Notes under the pieces: model-generated
The model's input: only the letters and a program-made list of their open reading frames with translations
Database searches by the model: none
Told to the model about the DNA's origin: nothing
Position numbers and translations under genes: made by a program
Part shown: one piece after another, positions 1-9,300 of the stretch
Position numbering within the stretch: the first letter of the stretch is position 1
Layout: each line of letters begins with the position of its first letter
Origin: CAZXDS01 sp964639525
Lineage (GTDB): Bacteria; Bacteroidota; Ignavibacteria; Ignavibacteriales; Melioribacteraceae
Direction: 5' to 3'
Assembly (NCBI GenBank): GCA_964639525.1
Contig: CAZXDS010000038.1
Coordinates: 1 to 20,933, forward strand
DNA length: 20,933 nt

Positions 1-59
1 AAAGTTTGTTCTACAATAACAATTTAATATTGAAAACCGTATTATTCGACTCTGAATCG

Positions 60-1469
60 CTATATTTGACTATAAGATTTGGAATTATGTTTTAAACTTA
101 TCCCTACAAAATGAATAATTATCGCCGCAAGCAAACCTACAATCATTGGCTCAATTTCACTCAAGGAAAAATCAGCAGGCAGATATGCTCGAATAATTAA
201 CCAAATAATACTTGCCGCCACTGCAGTAATTGATTCAATAAAAGCAATATTTTTGCTTACTTGAAACTTGTAGTAATACGCACCGATTACCAAAAGAATA
301 ATTCCGGGAATGCAGATACTCCCAATAGTGTACCACATATCAATTACAGAATCGAAAAATAAGCTGAGCAGCAGCGACAATATTGCTGTTATTACCAAAC
401 CAAGCTGTGTATATTTTATTGATTCATCAACGGTATTTGATTTTTTAAACTTAAAGAAAAAATCCCTGCCGATTGTGGTGGCACTTAAAAACATAAAACT
501 ATTCAATGTTGAAAGTATTGTGGCAAACAATGCAGCATAAAATATTCCTTTCCAACCGCTGCTTAGAAGCTTTTCGGCAAGAAACGGAAATGATAATACA
601 GGATTTCCCATATTCGGTATCGCCGCCCTGGAATACAAACCCGTTGCAGTTGTAAGAAAATCGAACAGCATCCAAAGAAATACCGAAATAATAATTCCGT
701 ACTCGGCAACTTTACCGCTCTTTGCTGAATAACACCGTTGATGAAAGCCTGGGTCTGCAAATGTCCAAAGTGCAATCAGGAACCACACAATCAGAAATGT
801 TGGTGATGCACCGCCCGTTATTTTCAAATATTTTTCCGGTAAGTTTTGGGATAAATATTCAATTCCCCCCAAATTACTTGCTGCCGTATATAGAATTACC
901 GCAAATCCTATAAACATAACGAAAACCTGAACCGCATCAGTATAAATATTAGAACGATAACCGCCTTTAAATAAATATGCAGTTGAAACAATAATCCCAA
1001 TTATCAAAGCCCATATCATTTTAATTTTAAATATTACAGAAAGTAAATATCCAATCATTAATAAATACGGTGCAGGAGAAACAAGTATAAAAATAAGCAC
1101 TGCTGCAAACAACCCGACTTTCCTTCCGTAAACTTCTTCGAGTTTTTCCGGAATTGTAAATAGCGAAGCCTTACGGATTTTTTTTGAAAAGAAGATTGCA
1201 AAAACAATTGCAAACACATAATACGGAAATCCCTGCGTAAACCAGCTGACAAGCCCGTAGCGATAAGTAAATTCGCCAACACCGAGAATTCCTCCGTACC
1301 ACGTTGCAACGTTTGTCAGTATAAAAAGAAACAGTCCAACATTTCTGCCGGAAAGCAAATATCCCTCGGTTGTTTTTTTCCTTTTATTCCCGGCAATAAA
1401 ACCTGTTAACAAAATGGTTGTAAAAAACAGAACGATTATTACTATATCAAGAGTGCTAAATGAAATCAT
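60..1469 (-). CDS. Sodium:solute symporter family transporter, probably for thiamine or a precursor
   Basis: This 469-residue protein is almost wholly hydrophobic and shows about 12-13 membrane segments from near residue 8 to residue 460, as in the sodium:solute symporter (SSS/SSF) family. The N-terminal pattern (short periplasmic end, first helix, then GNKRKKTTEGYLLSGRNVG) is the usual SSF helix-1/loop signature. It would sit in the inner membrane and use a sodium gradient to import a small solute. Its start codon lies inside the 3' end of the thiamine pyrophosphokinase gene (14-bp overlap), so the two are translationally linked and co-transcribed. The locus begins with a TPP riboswitch, and a TPP-regulated SSS transporter (ThiV) is known from comparative genomics of thiamine regulons, so thiamine, HMP or a related compound is the likely substrate. 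The family call is firm; the substrate is inferred from context only. Confidence 0.85.
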   Translation of the reverse strand: MISFSTLDIVIIVLFFTTILLTGFIAGNKRKKTTEGYLLSGRNVGLFLFILTNVATWYGGILGVGEFTYRYGLVSWFTQGFPYYVFAIVFAIFFSKKIRKASLFTIPEKLEEVYGRKVGLFAAVLIFILVSPAPYLLMIGYLLSVIFKIKMIWALIIGIIVSTAYLFKGGYRSNIYTDAVQVFVMFIGFAVILYTAASNLGGIEYLSQNLPEKYLKITGGASPTFLIVWFLIALWTFADPGFHQRCYSAKSGKVAEYGIIISVFLWMLFDFLTTATGLYSRAAIPNMGNPVLSFPFLAEKLLSSGWKGIFYAALFATILSTLNSFMFLSATTIGRDFFFKFKKSNTVDESIKYTQLGLVITAILSLLLSLFFDSVIDMWYTIGSICIPGIILLVIGAYYYKFQVSKNIAFIESITAVAASIIWLIIRAYLPADFSLSEIEPMIVGLLAAIIIHFVGISLKHNSKSYSQI

Positions 1470-2106
1470 ACTTCAAACTATTTTCAACATCACGAATTAG
1501 AAAACCAACTCCGCCACTACTCTTAATTTTAATATTATCCTTCATAGCTTCATTACTCGTACTTTCTCTTTCGCCAAATTTTAAAGATATATTTTTCAAC
1601 GGATATTTCAATCCTTCGGACACAAACTTTGTCTTGTTATCAAATCCATAGACAGAAATTGTTTCCCCAATTTTGGATTCAAATTTTATTTCGCCCTTGA
1701 ATGCAGTTAGCAGCGAATGTCTGTGAATAATATCAACATTGAGTCTGTCAAAATATTTCAGCACAATACCGAGATTGCAAAATGTGTGATCCAACCTGTC
1801 TCCTGTTCCGCCAAGCAGAATTACACGGCTGCATTTTTTTGTTATTAAATATTTCAGTGCTTTTTCAACATCGGTATCATTTTGCCGTTTTATTTTTTTA
1901 ATTTTTATTTTTCCGACGTAATAATCGTAAACGTTTTTTTTGATTGAATCTAAATCCCCGATAATTAATTCCGGCAACAAATTCAATTTGAACGCTGTAT
2001 TTGCACCGCCATCCGCACAAATTAATGTATTGTATCCTATTTTTTGAAGTTTAAGTATTAGAGATTTTTTCGGTGCATCTCCGTTCGCCAGTATTATTGC
2101 TTTCAT
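1456..2106 (-). CDS. thiN: Thiamine pyrophosphokinase (thiamine diphosphokinase)
   Basis: Catalyses thiamine + ATP to thiamine diphosphate + AMP in the cytosol, the salvage step after thiamine import. The 216-residue length fits bacterial ThiN/TPK. Family motifs are in order: NGDAP near residue 8, CADGGANTAF near 30, IIGDLDSI near 48, QNDTDVEKAL near 75 and LGGTGDRLDHTFCNL near 98. These acidic and Asp-rich motifs bind Mg-ATP and thiamine in the family. The weaker C-terminal half corresponds to the beta-sandwich thiamine-binding domain. The gene lies 54 bp after the DUF4143 ATPase gene and overlaps the symporter gene by 14 bp. The upstream TPP riboswitch fits a salvage operon that is repressed when TPP is plentiful. 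Confidence 0.93.
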   Translation of the reverse strand: MKAIILANGDAPKKSLILKLQKIGYNTLICADGGANTAFKLNLLPELIIGDLDSIKKNVYDYYVGKIKIKKIKRQNDTDVEKALKYLITKKCSRVILLGGTGDRLDHTFCNLGIVLKYFDRLNVDIIHRHSLLTAFKGEIKFESKIGETISVYGFDNKTKFVSEGLKYPLKNISLKFGERESTSNEAMKDNIKIKSSGGVGFLIRDVENSLKYDFI

Positions 2107-2160
2107 TTGTGAACTATATTTATTAAAAAATTATTTTATTTTTATTTCATCACTTCAATT

Positions 2161-3339
2161 TCAAATGTATCTTGCAAAGGAATAGAAATTTATTTTCGTA
2201 TTCTTTACAATAAGAGTTTCCTTTTCCGTTTCAGAAATCACAACCGCTTTTTTCGGAGAATATTTTGCTATAAAACTATGAAGAGATTTTCCAATTTTCG
2301 GGCTTGTTTTTATTTCAATCGGTTCCCCGTCATCAACAAAGTCAACTTCCGCACCTGACTTTGTACGCCAATAATTTAGTGTTTTCCCCTTTTTTAGAAA
2401 TTCAGTATAAATCAAATTTTCGTACATTGCACCTCTATCTGTCCGTTCTATACTAAAATTATTGATAATAACATTTCGCAATCCTAAGTCAACAAAATAA
2501 ATTTTAGGATTTTTAACTAATTCTTTCCTCGGATTTTTACTGAATGGCAAACATCTTCTACAAATAAATAACGCTTCAAGAATATTCATATTTTTTTTTA
2601 AAGTAGGGAAATTATAACCCGAAATAATTGAAAGTTCCTTATAGTTAACCAAATTACCAATTTGAAGTGATAGTGCTTTTATTAACCTGATTAAATTATC
2701 ATTTTCACCTATACTGATTAAATTTTTTACTTCGTGAAGAAGCAAAGTATTATATATGTTTCTTAATACTATAGTTTTTTCATCGTTATCCTTTGACAAA
2801 ACAACACGTGGATAACCTCCATATATCAAGTATTCGTTGATATAACCTTGAATTTGCCTAACTACTTCCACGCCAAACAATTTTTTTATATATATATTAT
2901 ATAATTTAGAATTTTTAAAAGACAAAAATTCTTCAAAACTAAACGGGTAAAGTTCAAAAACAAAAATACGCCCCACAAGATATTTGATGCTTTGAATTGA
3001 AATTTCAGTAGATGATGAACCGGAAATAAAAATCTTGATTTTTTGAGTATCTTGAATATACTTCAATTGTTTTCCACTGTTCACGGCATACTGAATTTCA
3101 TCAATAAAAATATAATTATAACCTTTGACATATAATTCAATGAATGAATTGATATCGTTTCTAAATAAATTTAGTGCGGTGATATCATCAAATGAAATTG
3201 TACTTGCTTTTTTTAAACCGCTAAGTATATATTTAACAAGAGTAGTTTTACCGGATTGTCTTGTCCCAATTACGGCAATAATTTCTTTTCGAGAAATATA
3301 TTTTTTAATTACCCCTTCTAAAGTTCGTTTAATGTACAT
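2161..3339 (-). CDS. AAA-family ATPase with C-terminal DUF4143 domain
   Basis: A 392-residue cytosolic protein of the widespread AAA_14/DUF4143 ATPase family. Walker A GTRQSGKTTLVK is near residue 25 and Walker B YIFIDEIQ near 75. A sensor-like ISGSSSTEI follows near 105. The C-terminal DUF4143 part contains GAEVDFVDDGEPIEIKTS near 331, which resembles the D-ExK core of PD-(D/E)XK nuclease folds. The biological role of this family is unsettled; members are often accessory, strain-variable genes. It sits between the TonB receptor (126-bp gap) and thiN (54-bp gap), with no obvious link to thiamine, so it looks like an insertion into the operon. Just upstream of its ATG is a perfect 11-bp inverted repeat whose proximal arm contains the AGGG that would serve as ribosome binding site. 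Family assignment is secure, function unknown. Confidence 0.9.
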   Translation of the reverse strand: MYIKRTLEGVIKKYISRKEIIAVIGTRQSGKTTLVKYILSGLKKASTISFDDITALNLFRNDINSFIELYVKGYNYIFIDEIQYAVNSGKQLKYIQDTQKIKIFISGSSSTEISIQSIKYLVGRIFVFELYPFSFEEFLSFKNSKLYNIYIKKLFGVEVVRQIQGYINEYLIYGGYPRVVLSKDNDEKTIVLRNIYNTLLLHEVKNLISIGENDNLIRLIKALSLQIGNLVNYKELSIISGYNFPTLKKNMNILEALFICRRCLPFSKNPRKELVKNPKIYFVDLGLRNVIINNFSIERTDRGAMYENLIYTEFLKKGKTLNYWRTKSGAEVDFVDDGEPIEIKTSPKIGKSLHSFIAKYSPKKAVVISETEKETLIVKNTKINFYSFARYI

Positions 3340-3341
3340 AA

Positions 3342-3384
3342 TAACCCTACTATTATTTTCGTTTATAAAATTTTAGTAGGGTTA
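3342..3384 (-). promoter_or_regulatory. Inverted repeat covering the ribosome binding site of the DUF4143 ATPase gene
   Basis: Perfect 11-bp arms at 3342-3352 (TAACCCTACTA) and 3374-3384 (TAGTAGGGTTA) are separated by 21 bp. In the mRNA sense the downstream arm ends 2 nt before the ATG at 3339 and contains AGGG, the only Shine-Dalgarno-like sequence. As RNA it could form a stem that hides the start site. As DNA it could be a dimer operator, for example for self-repression. The repeat is plain in the sequence; either function is inference. Confidence 0.5.
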
Positions 3385-3465
3385 AAATAACGATTCATTA
3401 CGATTTTTCAAATAGAAATCTTGAATTAATTTCAAAAACAGAATTTGAAATAGCAGATAATAAAT

Positions 3466-5943
3466 TTACATTCTTAAACTGATTCCCGCCACAAAATTTC
3501 TCTCTGCTGCAGGAAAAAATTCTTTCCCGATAGCATATTGCGCATAAAGATTATCAAAAATATTATTCACATTAATATAAATTTTTAAGTTATTGAATAT
3601 CGGCTTTACGGAAAATTGATAACTCGCAATAATATTCGCAACAAAATACGCATCAACTTTATTATCACTGTAGCCGATAATTCCCGGGTATTGTATTTCC
3701 AGATTATTTAACTTTGAATCAAAATTATCGCTGTAAAAATCACCGACATATTTTGCCACAAATTGAGCAAAAATACCGTTACGGCTGTATTGCAGAATTG
3801 CATTCGCCGTTTCATCAGGAAATCCGCTTATTCTGTTACCCGCCAAATCTAAAGAAATACTATTTCCGTTAAAATTTTTAAATGTTTTTCCCGCACTAAT
3901 GTAGTTCTTACTGTAACTGCCGTTAATAATAATTTTAAAATCTTTCATAAATTTTACTGCAAAAGAAAACTCCAAACCTGTATGAATTGAACGATTAATG
4001 TTTCCTGTTATCGGCTGTCCGAATCTATCTACTTGCCCCTTTTTAACAATCTCATTATTAAACAACATATAAAAAAAGTTTGTTGAAAGAGTAAAATTAT
4101 TCCCTTCAGCATTCAAACCGACATCAAGACTATTCATTGTTTCAGGTTTAACAAGCGGTTTGTTAAAATCGTAGTTGCCGTTTTGGTCAAGTTCAAACTG
4201 CGGAACTTCATCCGCACTTGATTCGGCAGCGTCATAATAGTTTTTTAATCTCGGCTCGCGGGAAACCCTTGCGGCTGATATATAGGCATTGATTGCTGTC
4301 GAAAATTTATAATTCAATCCGATTCTTGGATTCACAAAAACATCACTCACCGAAAAGTCTGTGCCGATATATTTTTCATTACTGAATCTGTATTTATGAT
4401 ATGCAAATTGAACTTCGGCAAGCGCACTAAATTTTGAAGAAAAATTGTAATTTTCGTTTGCAAATAAATTTGCAATATCTTTACCTCCGTTAAAGTAATA
4501 GTATCTGTAATTTTTTGTAATACCTTTTGGTAAACCTTCTGCAAAACTTATGCTTCCCCAATGTACCGAACTGTGATTGCGGTACTCACCTCCAAGAATT
4601 AAACGCCCGTTTTTATGCCGAATACTTATTCGCGGAATCCATCCCCATTGTTTGTTTTCAACTTGTGCACGAATTAAAGCGTTTGTTACGTTTGCCGTAG
4701 AATCAAATCCGTTAGCTTTCAATCTGAAATAATCGTTATAATAAACCGACCACGAGCCGTCGTAATCAAAAAATCCGTTGCCAAGTACTAAAAATAAAGC
4801 TGAGTTAAACTTAATATTATCTGTAATTTTCACTTCATTTAATAACTCAAAATGCGGTTGTGAAAAATTTTCAATTTCAGACGGACGACGTTCTACCGTG
4901 TAAGTATATGCTTTTCCATCCGAACCCCAATCTGAATAATTTGCTCTCCGAAGAATTTTATCTTTAACAGTAAACTTTGGTAAACCGGTATAAACAAGCC
5001 CGTCAGCAATTGGTCCGCCGAAAATATTTATCTGTGAAGTTATATTTTTATCGTAACGCACTGCGGATAAATGATACGATTTAAAATTAACCCAACTTTT
5101 ATTTCGGTAGCCGCTTGTTAATGTATTTGAAAGATTTGCGTAAATGGAATACTTATTTTCCAATAATCCGCTTGCAAGCGATACGGAATATTTTCGAGTG
5201 TTATAGCTTCCAAGAGATGCATCGATTTTAAACTTTTTCTCATTTGAAAATGGTGAAGTTATAATATTAATTGAACCACCGATTGCAGGATAACCGGCAA
5301 CGCCGGAACCTGCACCGCGCTGCACTTGAATCATTCCCGTGCTGCCGAGAAGATTCGGAAAATCCACCCAATAAACATTGTGGTCTTCGGGATCGTTTTG
5401 TGGTATTCCGTTTATTGAAACGGAAATTCTGCGTTGGTCAAATCCGCGAATACTTAAATAATTATATCCTATTCCGCTTCCGCCTTCTGAATAAAAAGTA
5501 GTAGAAGGCAGGTTGCTTAAGTATTCAGGAACGTCCTGTGTTGTATAAGTTTGCTCAATATCTTTTCTTCCTATTTTTGAAAACGTAAGCGGAGTTACTC
5601 CCTTTTTCCCGATGCCCGCTTCAATTAATATTGTTTGACTCGTTAAAATACTTCGGTCAAGTTTTACACGCAGCAATTCATTAAAATTAATATTTTTAAT
5701 TTTGATTATTTTAGATTCATAGCCGATGTAGCTGAACTGAATGTTTTGAGCAAAATTGCCAATTGTAATTTGAAATTTTCCGTCTTTCCCCGAAATAGCT
5801 CCGTTGTTTGTTCCTTTAACAATGATGTTTGCAAGATAGAGTGGTTTCCCATTTTCAGAATCAGTAACAATTCCCTTAATTTTGACTTGCTGAGCAAACA
5901 GCGATGAAAATACAAACAAGAAAAGAATAATTAAGTTTTTCAT
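3466..5943 (-). CDS. TonB-dependent outer-membrane receptor, TPP-regulated (thiamine or precursor uptake)
   Basis: An 825-residue outer-membrane receptor. A Sec signal peptide occupies about residues 1-18 (MKNLIILFLFVFSSLFAQQ). A carboxypeptidase-D regulatory-like domain follows (about 20-105, KIKGIVTDSENGKPLYLANI). The plug domain is about 120-232 and includes YLSIRGFDQRRISVSINGIP and IQVQRGAGSGVAGYPAIGGS. The 22-strand barrel runs to a C-terminal ISLRM. It would import its ligand across the outer membrane with energy from TonB/ExbBD, which are not encoded here. A strong Shine-Dalgarno (GGAGG, 5948-5952) supports the chosen start. The gene directly follows a TPP riboswitch and terminator, and a thiamine kinase gene lies downstream, matching the TPP-regulated outer-membrane receptors described in Bacteroidetes. 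The ligand is inferred from regulation, not from the protein. Confidence 0.92.
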   Translation of the reverse strand: MKNLIILFLFVFSSLFAQQVKIKGIVTDSENGKPLYLANIIVKGTNNGAISGKDGKFQITIGNFAQNIQFSYIGYESKIIKIKNINFNELLRVKLDRSILTSQTILIEAGIGKKGVTPLTFSKIGRKDIEQTYTTQDVPEYLSNLPSTTFYSEGGSGIGYNYLSIRGFDQRRISVSINGIPQNDPEDHNVYWVDFPNLLGSTGMIQVQRGAGSGVAGYPAIGGSINIITSPFSNEKKFKIDASLGSYNTRKYSVSLASGLLENKYSIYANLSNTLTSGYRNKSWVNFKSYHLSAVRYDKNITSQINIFGGPIADGLVYTGLPKFTVKDKILRRANYSDWGSDGKAYTYTVERRPSEIENFSQPHFELLNEVKITDNIKFNSALFLVLGNGFFDYDGSWSVYYNDYFRLKANGFDSTANVTNALIRAQVENKQWGWIPRISIRHKNGRLILGGEYRNHSSVHWGSISFAEGLPKGITKNYRYYYFNGGKDIANLFANENYNFSSKFSALAEVQFAYHKYRFSNEKYIGTDFSVSDVFVNPRIGLNYKFSTAINAYISAARVSREPRLKNYYDAAESSADEVPQFELDQNGNYDFNKPLVKPETMNSLDVGLNAEGNNFTLSTNFFYMLFNNEIVKKGQVDRFGQPITGNINRSIHTGLEFSFAVKFMKDFKIIINGSYSKNYISAGKTFKNFNGNSISLDLAGNRISGFPDETANAILQYSRNGIFAQFVAKYVGDFYSDNFDSKLNNLEIQYPGIIGYSDNKVDAYFVANIIASYQFSVKPIFNNLKIYINVNNIFDNLYAQYAIGKEFFPAAERNFVAGISLRM

Positions 5944-5972
5944 TTTACCTCCGGATAAATTTGGTTTAAAAT

Positions 5973-5998
5973 GAAAAAGCCGCTTTGTGAAAACGGCT
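5973..5998 (-). terminator. Intrinsic terminator of the TPP riboswitch (expression platform)
   Basis: In the minus-strand RNA, AGCCGTTTT pairs with AAAGCGGCT around a 3-nt CAC loop, giving 9 pairs including one G-U. It is followed at once by a U run (UUUUUC). It lies between the riboswitch aptamer and the TonB receptor start. Its 5' arm (CCGTTT) is also complementary to AAACGG at 6016-6021, the 3' strand of aptamer helix P1, so an antiterminator can form when the aptamer is empty. Confidence 0.85.
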
Positions 5999-6014
5999 AA
6001 CTTAATTATTACTT

Positions 6015-6097
6015 ACCGTTTCCCTACGCCGGAATTACCCGGATCAGGTTCAAGGGTTTATTCTCAGTCCCAAACAATACGGAACACCCCTAACGAA
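6015..6097 (-). promoter_or_regulatory. TPP riboswitch (THI element) aptamer
   Basis: Read on the minus strand, the conserved THI-box parts occur in order. GGGGTG starts the core. CTGAGA is at 6062-6067. ACCCTTGAACCTGATC and GGGTAATTCCGGCGTAGGGA follow. The closing helix P1 pairs UCGUU (6092-6096) with AACGG (6016-6020). The element ends 70-odd bases before the TonB receptor ATG and is followed by an intrinsic terminator. TPP binding should stabilise P1, free the terminator arm and stop transcription of the uptake operon. Recognition rests on primary sequence and hand-drawn pairing only, but the match is very close. Confidence 0.96.
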
Positions 6098-6118
6098 CTT
6101 TTTCAGAATATTAAATAA

Positions 6119-6159
6119 CAAAAATATTTTTATAAAACGTTTAGTATAAAGATACTAAA
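6119..6159 (-). promoter_or_regulatory. Possible promoter -7 element and 8-bp inverted repeat upstream of the riboswitch
   Basis: On the minus strand TATTTTTG (6119-6126) matches the Bacteroidetes -7 consensus TAnnTTTG. It sits about 22 bp before the start of the aptamer. No convincing -33 TTTG is seen. Just upstream, TTTAGTAT (6140-6147) and ATACTAAA (6152-6159) form a perfect 8-bp inverted repeat with a 4-bp spacer, possibly an operator. The region is AT-rich, so chance matches are likely and confidence is low. Confidence 0.25.
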
Positions 6160-6205
6160 ATTTTCAATATTCTTTTACAAAATACTGCCGCGTGCACTGT
6201 GTTCA

Positions 6206-6311
6206 CAGCATGACAGAAAAGGGAACAACTGTAATGCTGAACTTGTTACCAGCATCTGTTAAAATATTTGGATTCTGTCCGCAAAAGCAAACTACTGAGA
6301 ATGACAGTTTT
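6206..6311. repeat. Dispersed-repeat-like intergenic sequence
   Basis: This stretch contains ATGCTGaacttgttacCAGCAT (6233-6255), an imperfect hairpin. It is flanked by complementary-looking tracts: TGACAGAA near 6211, GATTCTGTC near 6271 and GAGAATGACAG near 6298. Similar sequences built on TGCTGAACTTGTTTCAGCA and GATTCT...AGAATGACA are common intergenic repeats in this kind of genome. A second short relative, CTGAACcaaGTTCAG, lies at 20710-20724. No open reading frame or terminator is apparent. Confidence 0.4.
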
Positions 6312-6349
6312 TTTTTGATTTTAAGGTATGTGATGCAGACATACAAAAG

Positions 6350-9300
6350 CTAATCGGTAGAAGCATCTTGAACAATCAGTTTCTGCCCAACTTTTACGCG
6401 ATCGGTTTTAAGATTGTTCCATTCCATTAAATCGGCAACGCGAATATTATTATCCCGTGCAATTGTCCAAAGCGATTCTCCTTCATTAACTTCGTGGATA
6501 TTTCCATCAACTACAGCAATTTTTTTGTTTTTCTTTTCTGATTTTATTGAATCTTTTTTTCCGGGGATCACTTTTATTTTTTGTCCGACTTTGACTCTGT
6601 CGTTTTTAAGATTATTCCACCTCATAATATCAGCAACACGAACATTATTATTTTTCGCAATTGTCCACAGTGATTCTCCCTCTTTTACCGTGTAAATATT
6701 TTTTCCATTAGCTTTTAGAATATTAGTTTTAGCGACTAACTTTTTTTCACCCGGATAAATTATTAATTTCTGCCCGACTTTAATTTTGTTCCCGCGTATT
6801 TTATTCCATTTTCTAATATCAGATGAACGCACAAAATAATCTTCGGCAATTTGCCCGATTGTATCATTGACTTTTACTTTGTAAATCATTTTTTTTGAAT
6901 TAGTCTTAGATACAGTTTTGTACGTGTTGTTTTTTTCTTGAGCAATTAAGCTTTCTTTCACTTTTAAACGAGGATAAATCTTTAACGTTTTTCCTGCTGT
7001 TATTTTGTTCGAAACAAGTTCATTCCACCGTTTAATATCTTTTGAAGAAACTCCATATTTGCCGGCAATTAAACTTAATGCGTCTCCAGGTTGAATTGTA
7101 TAAATTATTGCGTCATCATCCGAAGTACTTACAAAAATATTTGATTTAGATTTGGCAGCACCGCTTGCTTTTGAACCACCGTATATCCTCAAAGTTTTTC
7201 CAACTCTTATTCTATTTGAAGTTAAATGATTCCATCTTCTAATTTTTGAAACCGAAACATTAAATTGCTCAGCAATCTCGCTTATTGTATCACCTGATCT
7301 GATTCTATATTTTTTTATATTATGTTCGCTTCCGGTTTGAGTTGGAGCAGACAAAGCGGCAACATTTTTTGAAGTTCCCGTATAAATTCTAATTTTTTTA
7401 CCGGCAACAATTCTACTTGAATGAAGCCCATTCCATTTACGAATATCCCTTGCTCTAACACCGAATTTGTATGCAATTGTAGAAAGAGATTCCCCGCGTC
7501 TTATTCTGTGAGTAATCCATTCACCTCCCGAATTACTGTACAAATTACGCAGCTTCTGAATTTTAGACAAACCATTAATGGACGCATAATATTTCGACTT
7601 GTCTTTATCCACGTAAACATCCAATTTCTGACGGATTTTAATGCTTCTTGTATATGGCAAATTATTCCAGTTTCTCAAGTCGGAAACTCTGCAATCAAAT
7701 AACTGAGCAATGTCAACGAGATTATCACCACGTTTCACGGTATAATTTACAAGGTCTTTATCTGTTGGAATTATCGCTCGAGTTGTATCATTAAATTTTG
7801 AAGTATAATAATCCGTATAGTCTTTTGCTGCATCACTATGATTAACCACTAATTCGTATGGACTCTTACCATCCTTGGATTTAATTTCCTCTTCAACAGC
7901 CGGAGCAATATCCGTATTTAGAACAATATCATTCGGCTTTATATTAGATACGGGAATTTTTAATTTCTTCCCCGGATAAATTCTGCTTTGAGTAGAGATA
8001 TTATTAAACTTTGCCAATTGCACAATTCTAACTTTATATTTATGAGCAATTACAGAAAGCGACTCACCCGAACGTACTCTGTGAATTACATATTGCAATC
8101 GTGCATCATCAGGAACATTTTTCAAATTATCAACAAATTCGCTGTATGTTTTAGTGGGAATTTTTAATGCATAACCGCCTTGATAGTTAGGCGGAGTATG
8201 ATGCTGAATCAATTCGGGATTCATTTCTTTTAATAAATCTGTGCTAATTCCTGCACACTTTGCAAGAACACTGATATCAACAGGCGATTTTAAATTATAA
8301 GTTGTAAAATCGAATTCTTTTTCATATTGAATATCAGCAAAACCATATTCTTCAGGATTGCTCGCAATTATAGTAACCGCAATATATTGCGGCACATAGT
8401 TTCTGGTTTCACGAGGTAAAAATCTTCTAAGTTTCCAATAATCACTTGACCCTGATCTTCTTATCGCCCGCCTCACTCTTCCTTCACCACAATTATACGC
8501 CGCAATTGCAAGATACCAATCACCAAGTGAATAGTATAAATCCCGTAAATGTCTTGCGGCGGCAGAAGTTGCTTTTTCAGGATCACGTCTTTCGTCAACA
8601 TAAAAATTAGTATTTAAATCGTAAAGCCTTCCCGTACCTTTAACAAATTGCCACATTCCGACAGCACTTGCCCACGAATGGGCTTTGGGATTCAATCCGC
8701 TTTCGGGCATGCTTAAAAATATCAATTGCTGCGGCACATCTTCTTTTTTAAAAACTCTACCCATCATCGGAAAATAACGTCCCGAACGGCTTAACCAAAT
8801 CTCCATTTGGCGTCTGCCTCTTCCGGTAAAATATTCAATATACTTTTCTACATACTTATTTACTTCGAGCGGGAAATCGCCGATATTAATAATATCATTC
8901 TCTTCCGGTATTTCATTAATATTCTCGGAGTCAAGATCATCTAATTGAATATCCACCGATTTCAAATTTTTATTCATCCAATCTTCAAGTGCCGCAATTG
9001 ATACACTGTCGGGTAAAGTATTCATGGAGTTTATTAACGACTGATAATCATCAACAATTGAATTTTCTAACTCATTGTAAGCTTCATTATCATCAACATC
9101 AGGATAATAACTTAGTTCGTTAATAATATTTAATGATTGTTCAAACTGATTGATAGCTTTTGCAATAAAGCCTAACTTTTTCTGATATAGCGCATCAACA
9201 TACCTTTCTCTCGCGTTCTCAAGTTTTTCATTAACAATGCTTGAAGGGGACGCTGTATTCAACGAATCTAAAATTTCTGTTTGAGTGTCTTGTACGGAAG

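Noticed and set aside
3403..3465. Terminator after the TonB receptor gene
   Set aside because: An AT-only hairpin (ATTTCAAA/TTTGAAAT) is present but weak and lacks a proper U run, so read-through to the ATPase and thiN genes remains likely.
6326..6344. Possible terminator GTATGT/ACATAC after the transglycosylase gene
   Set aside because: Only six pairs with a 7-nt loop and no U run follows on the minus strand; the nearby T tract lies in the wrong place.
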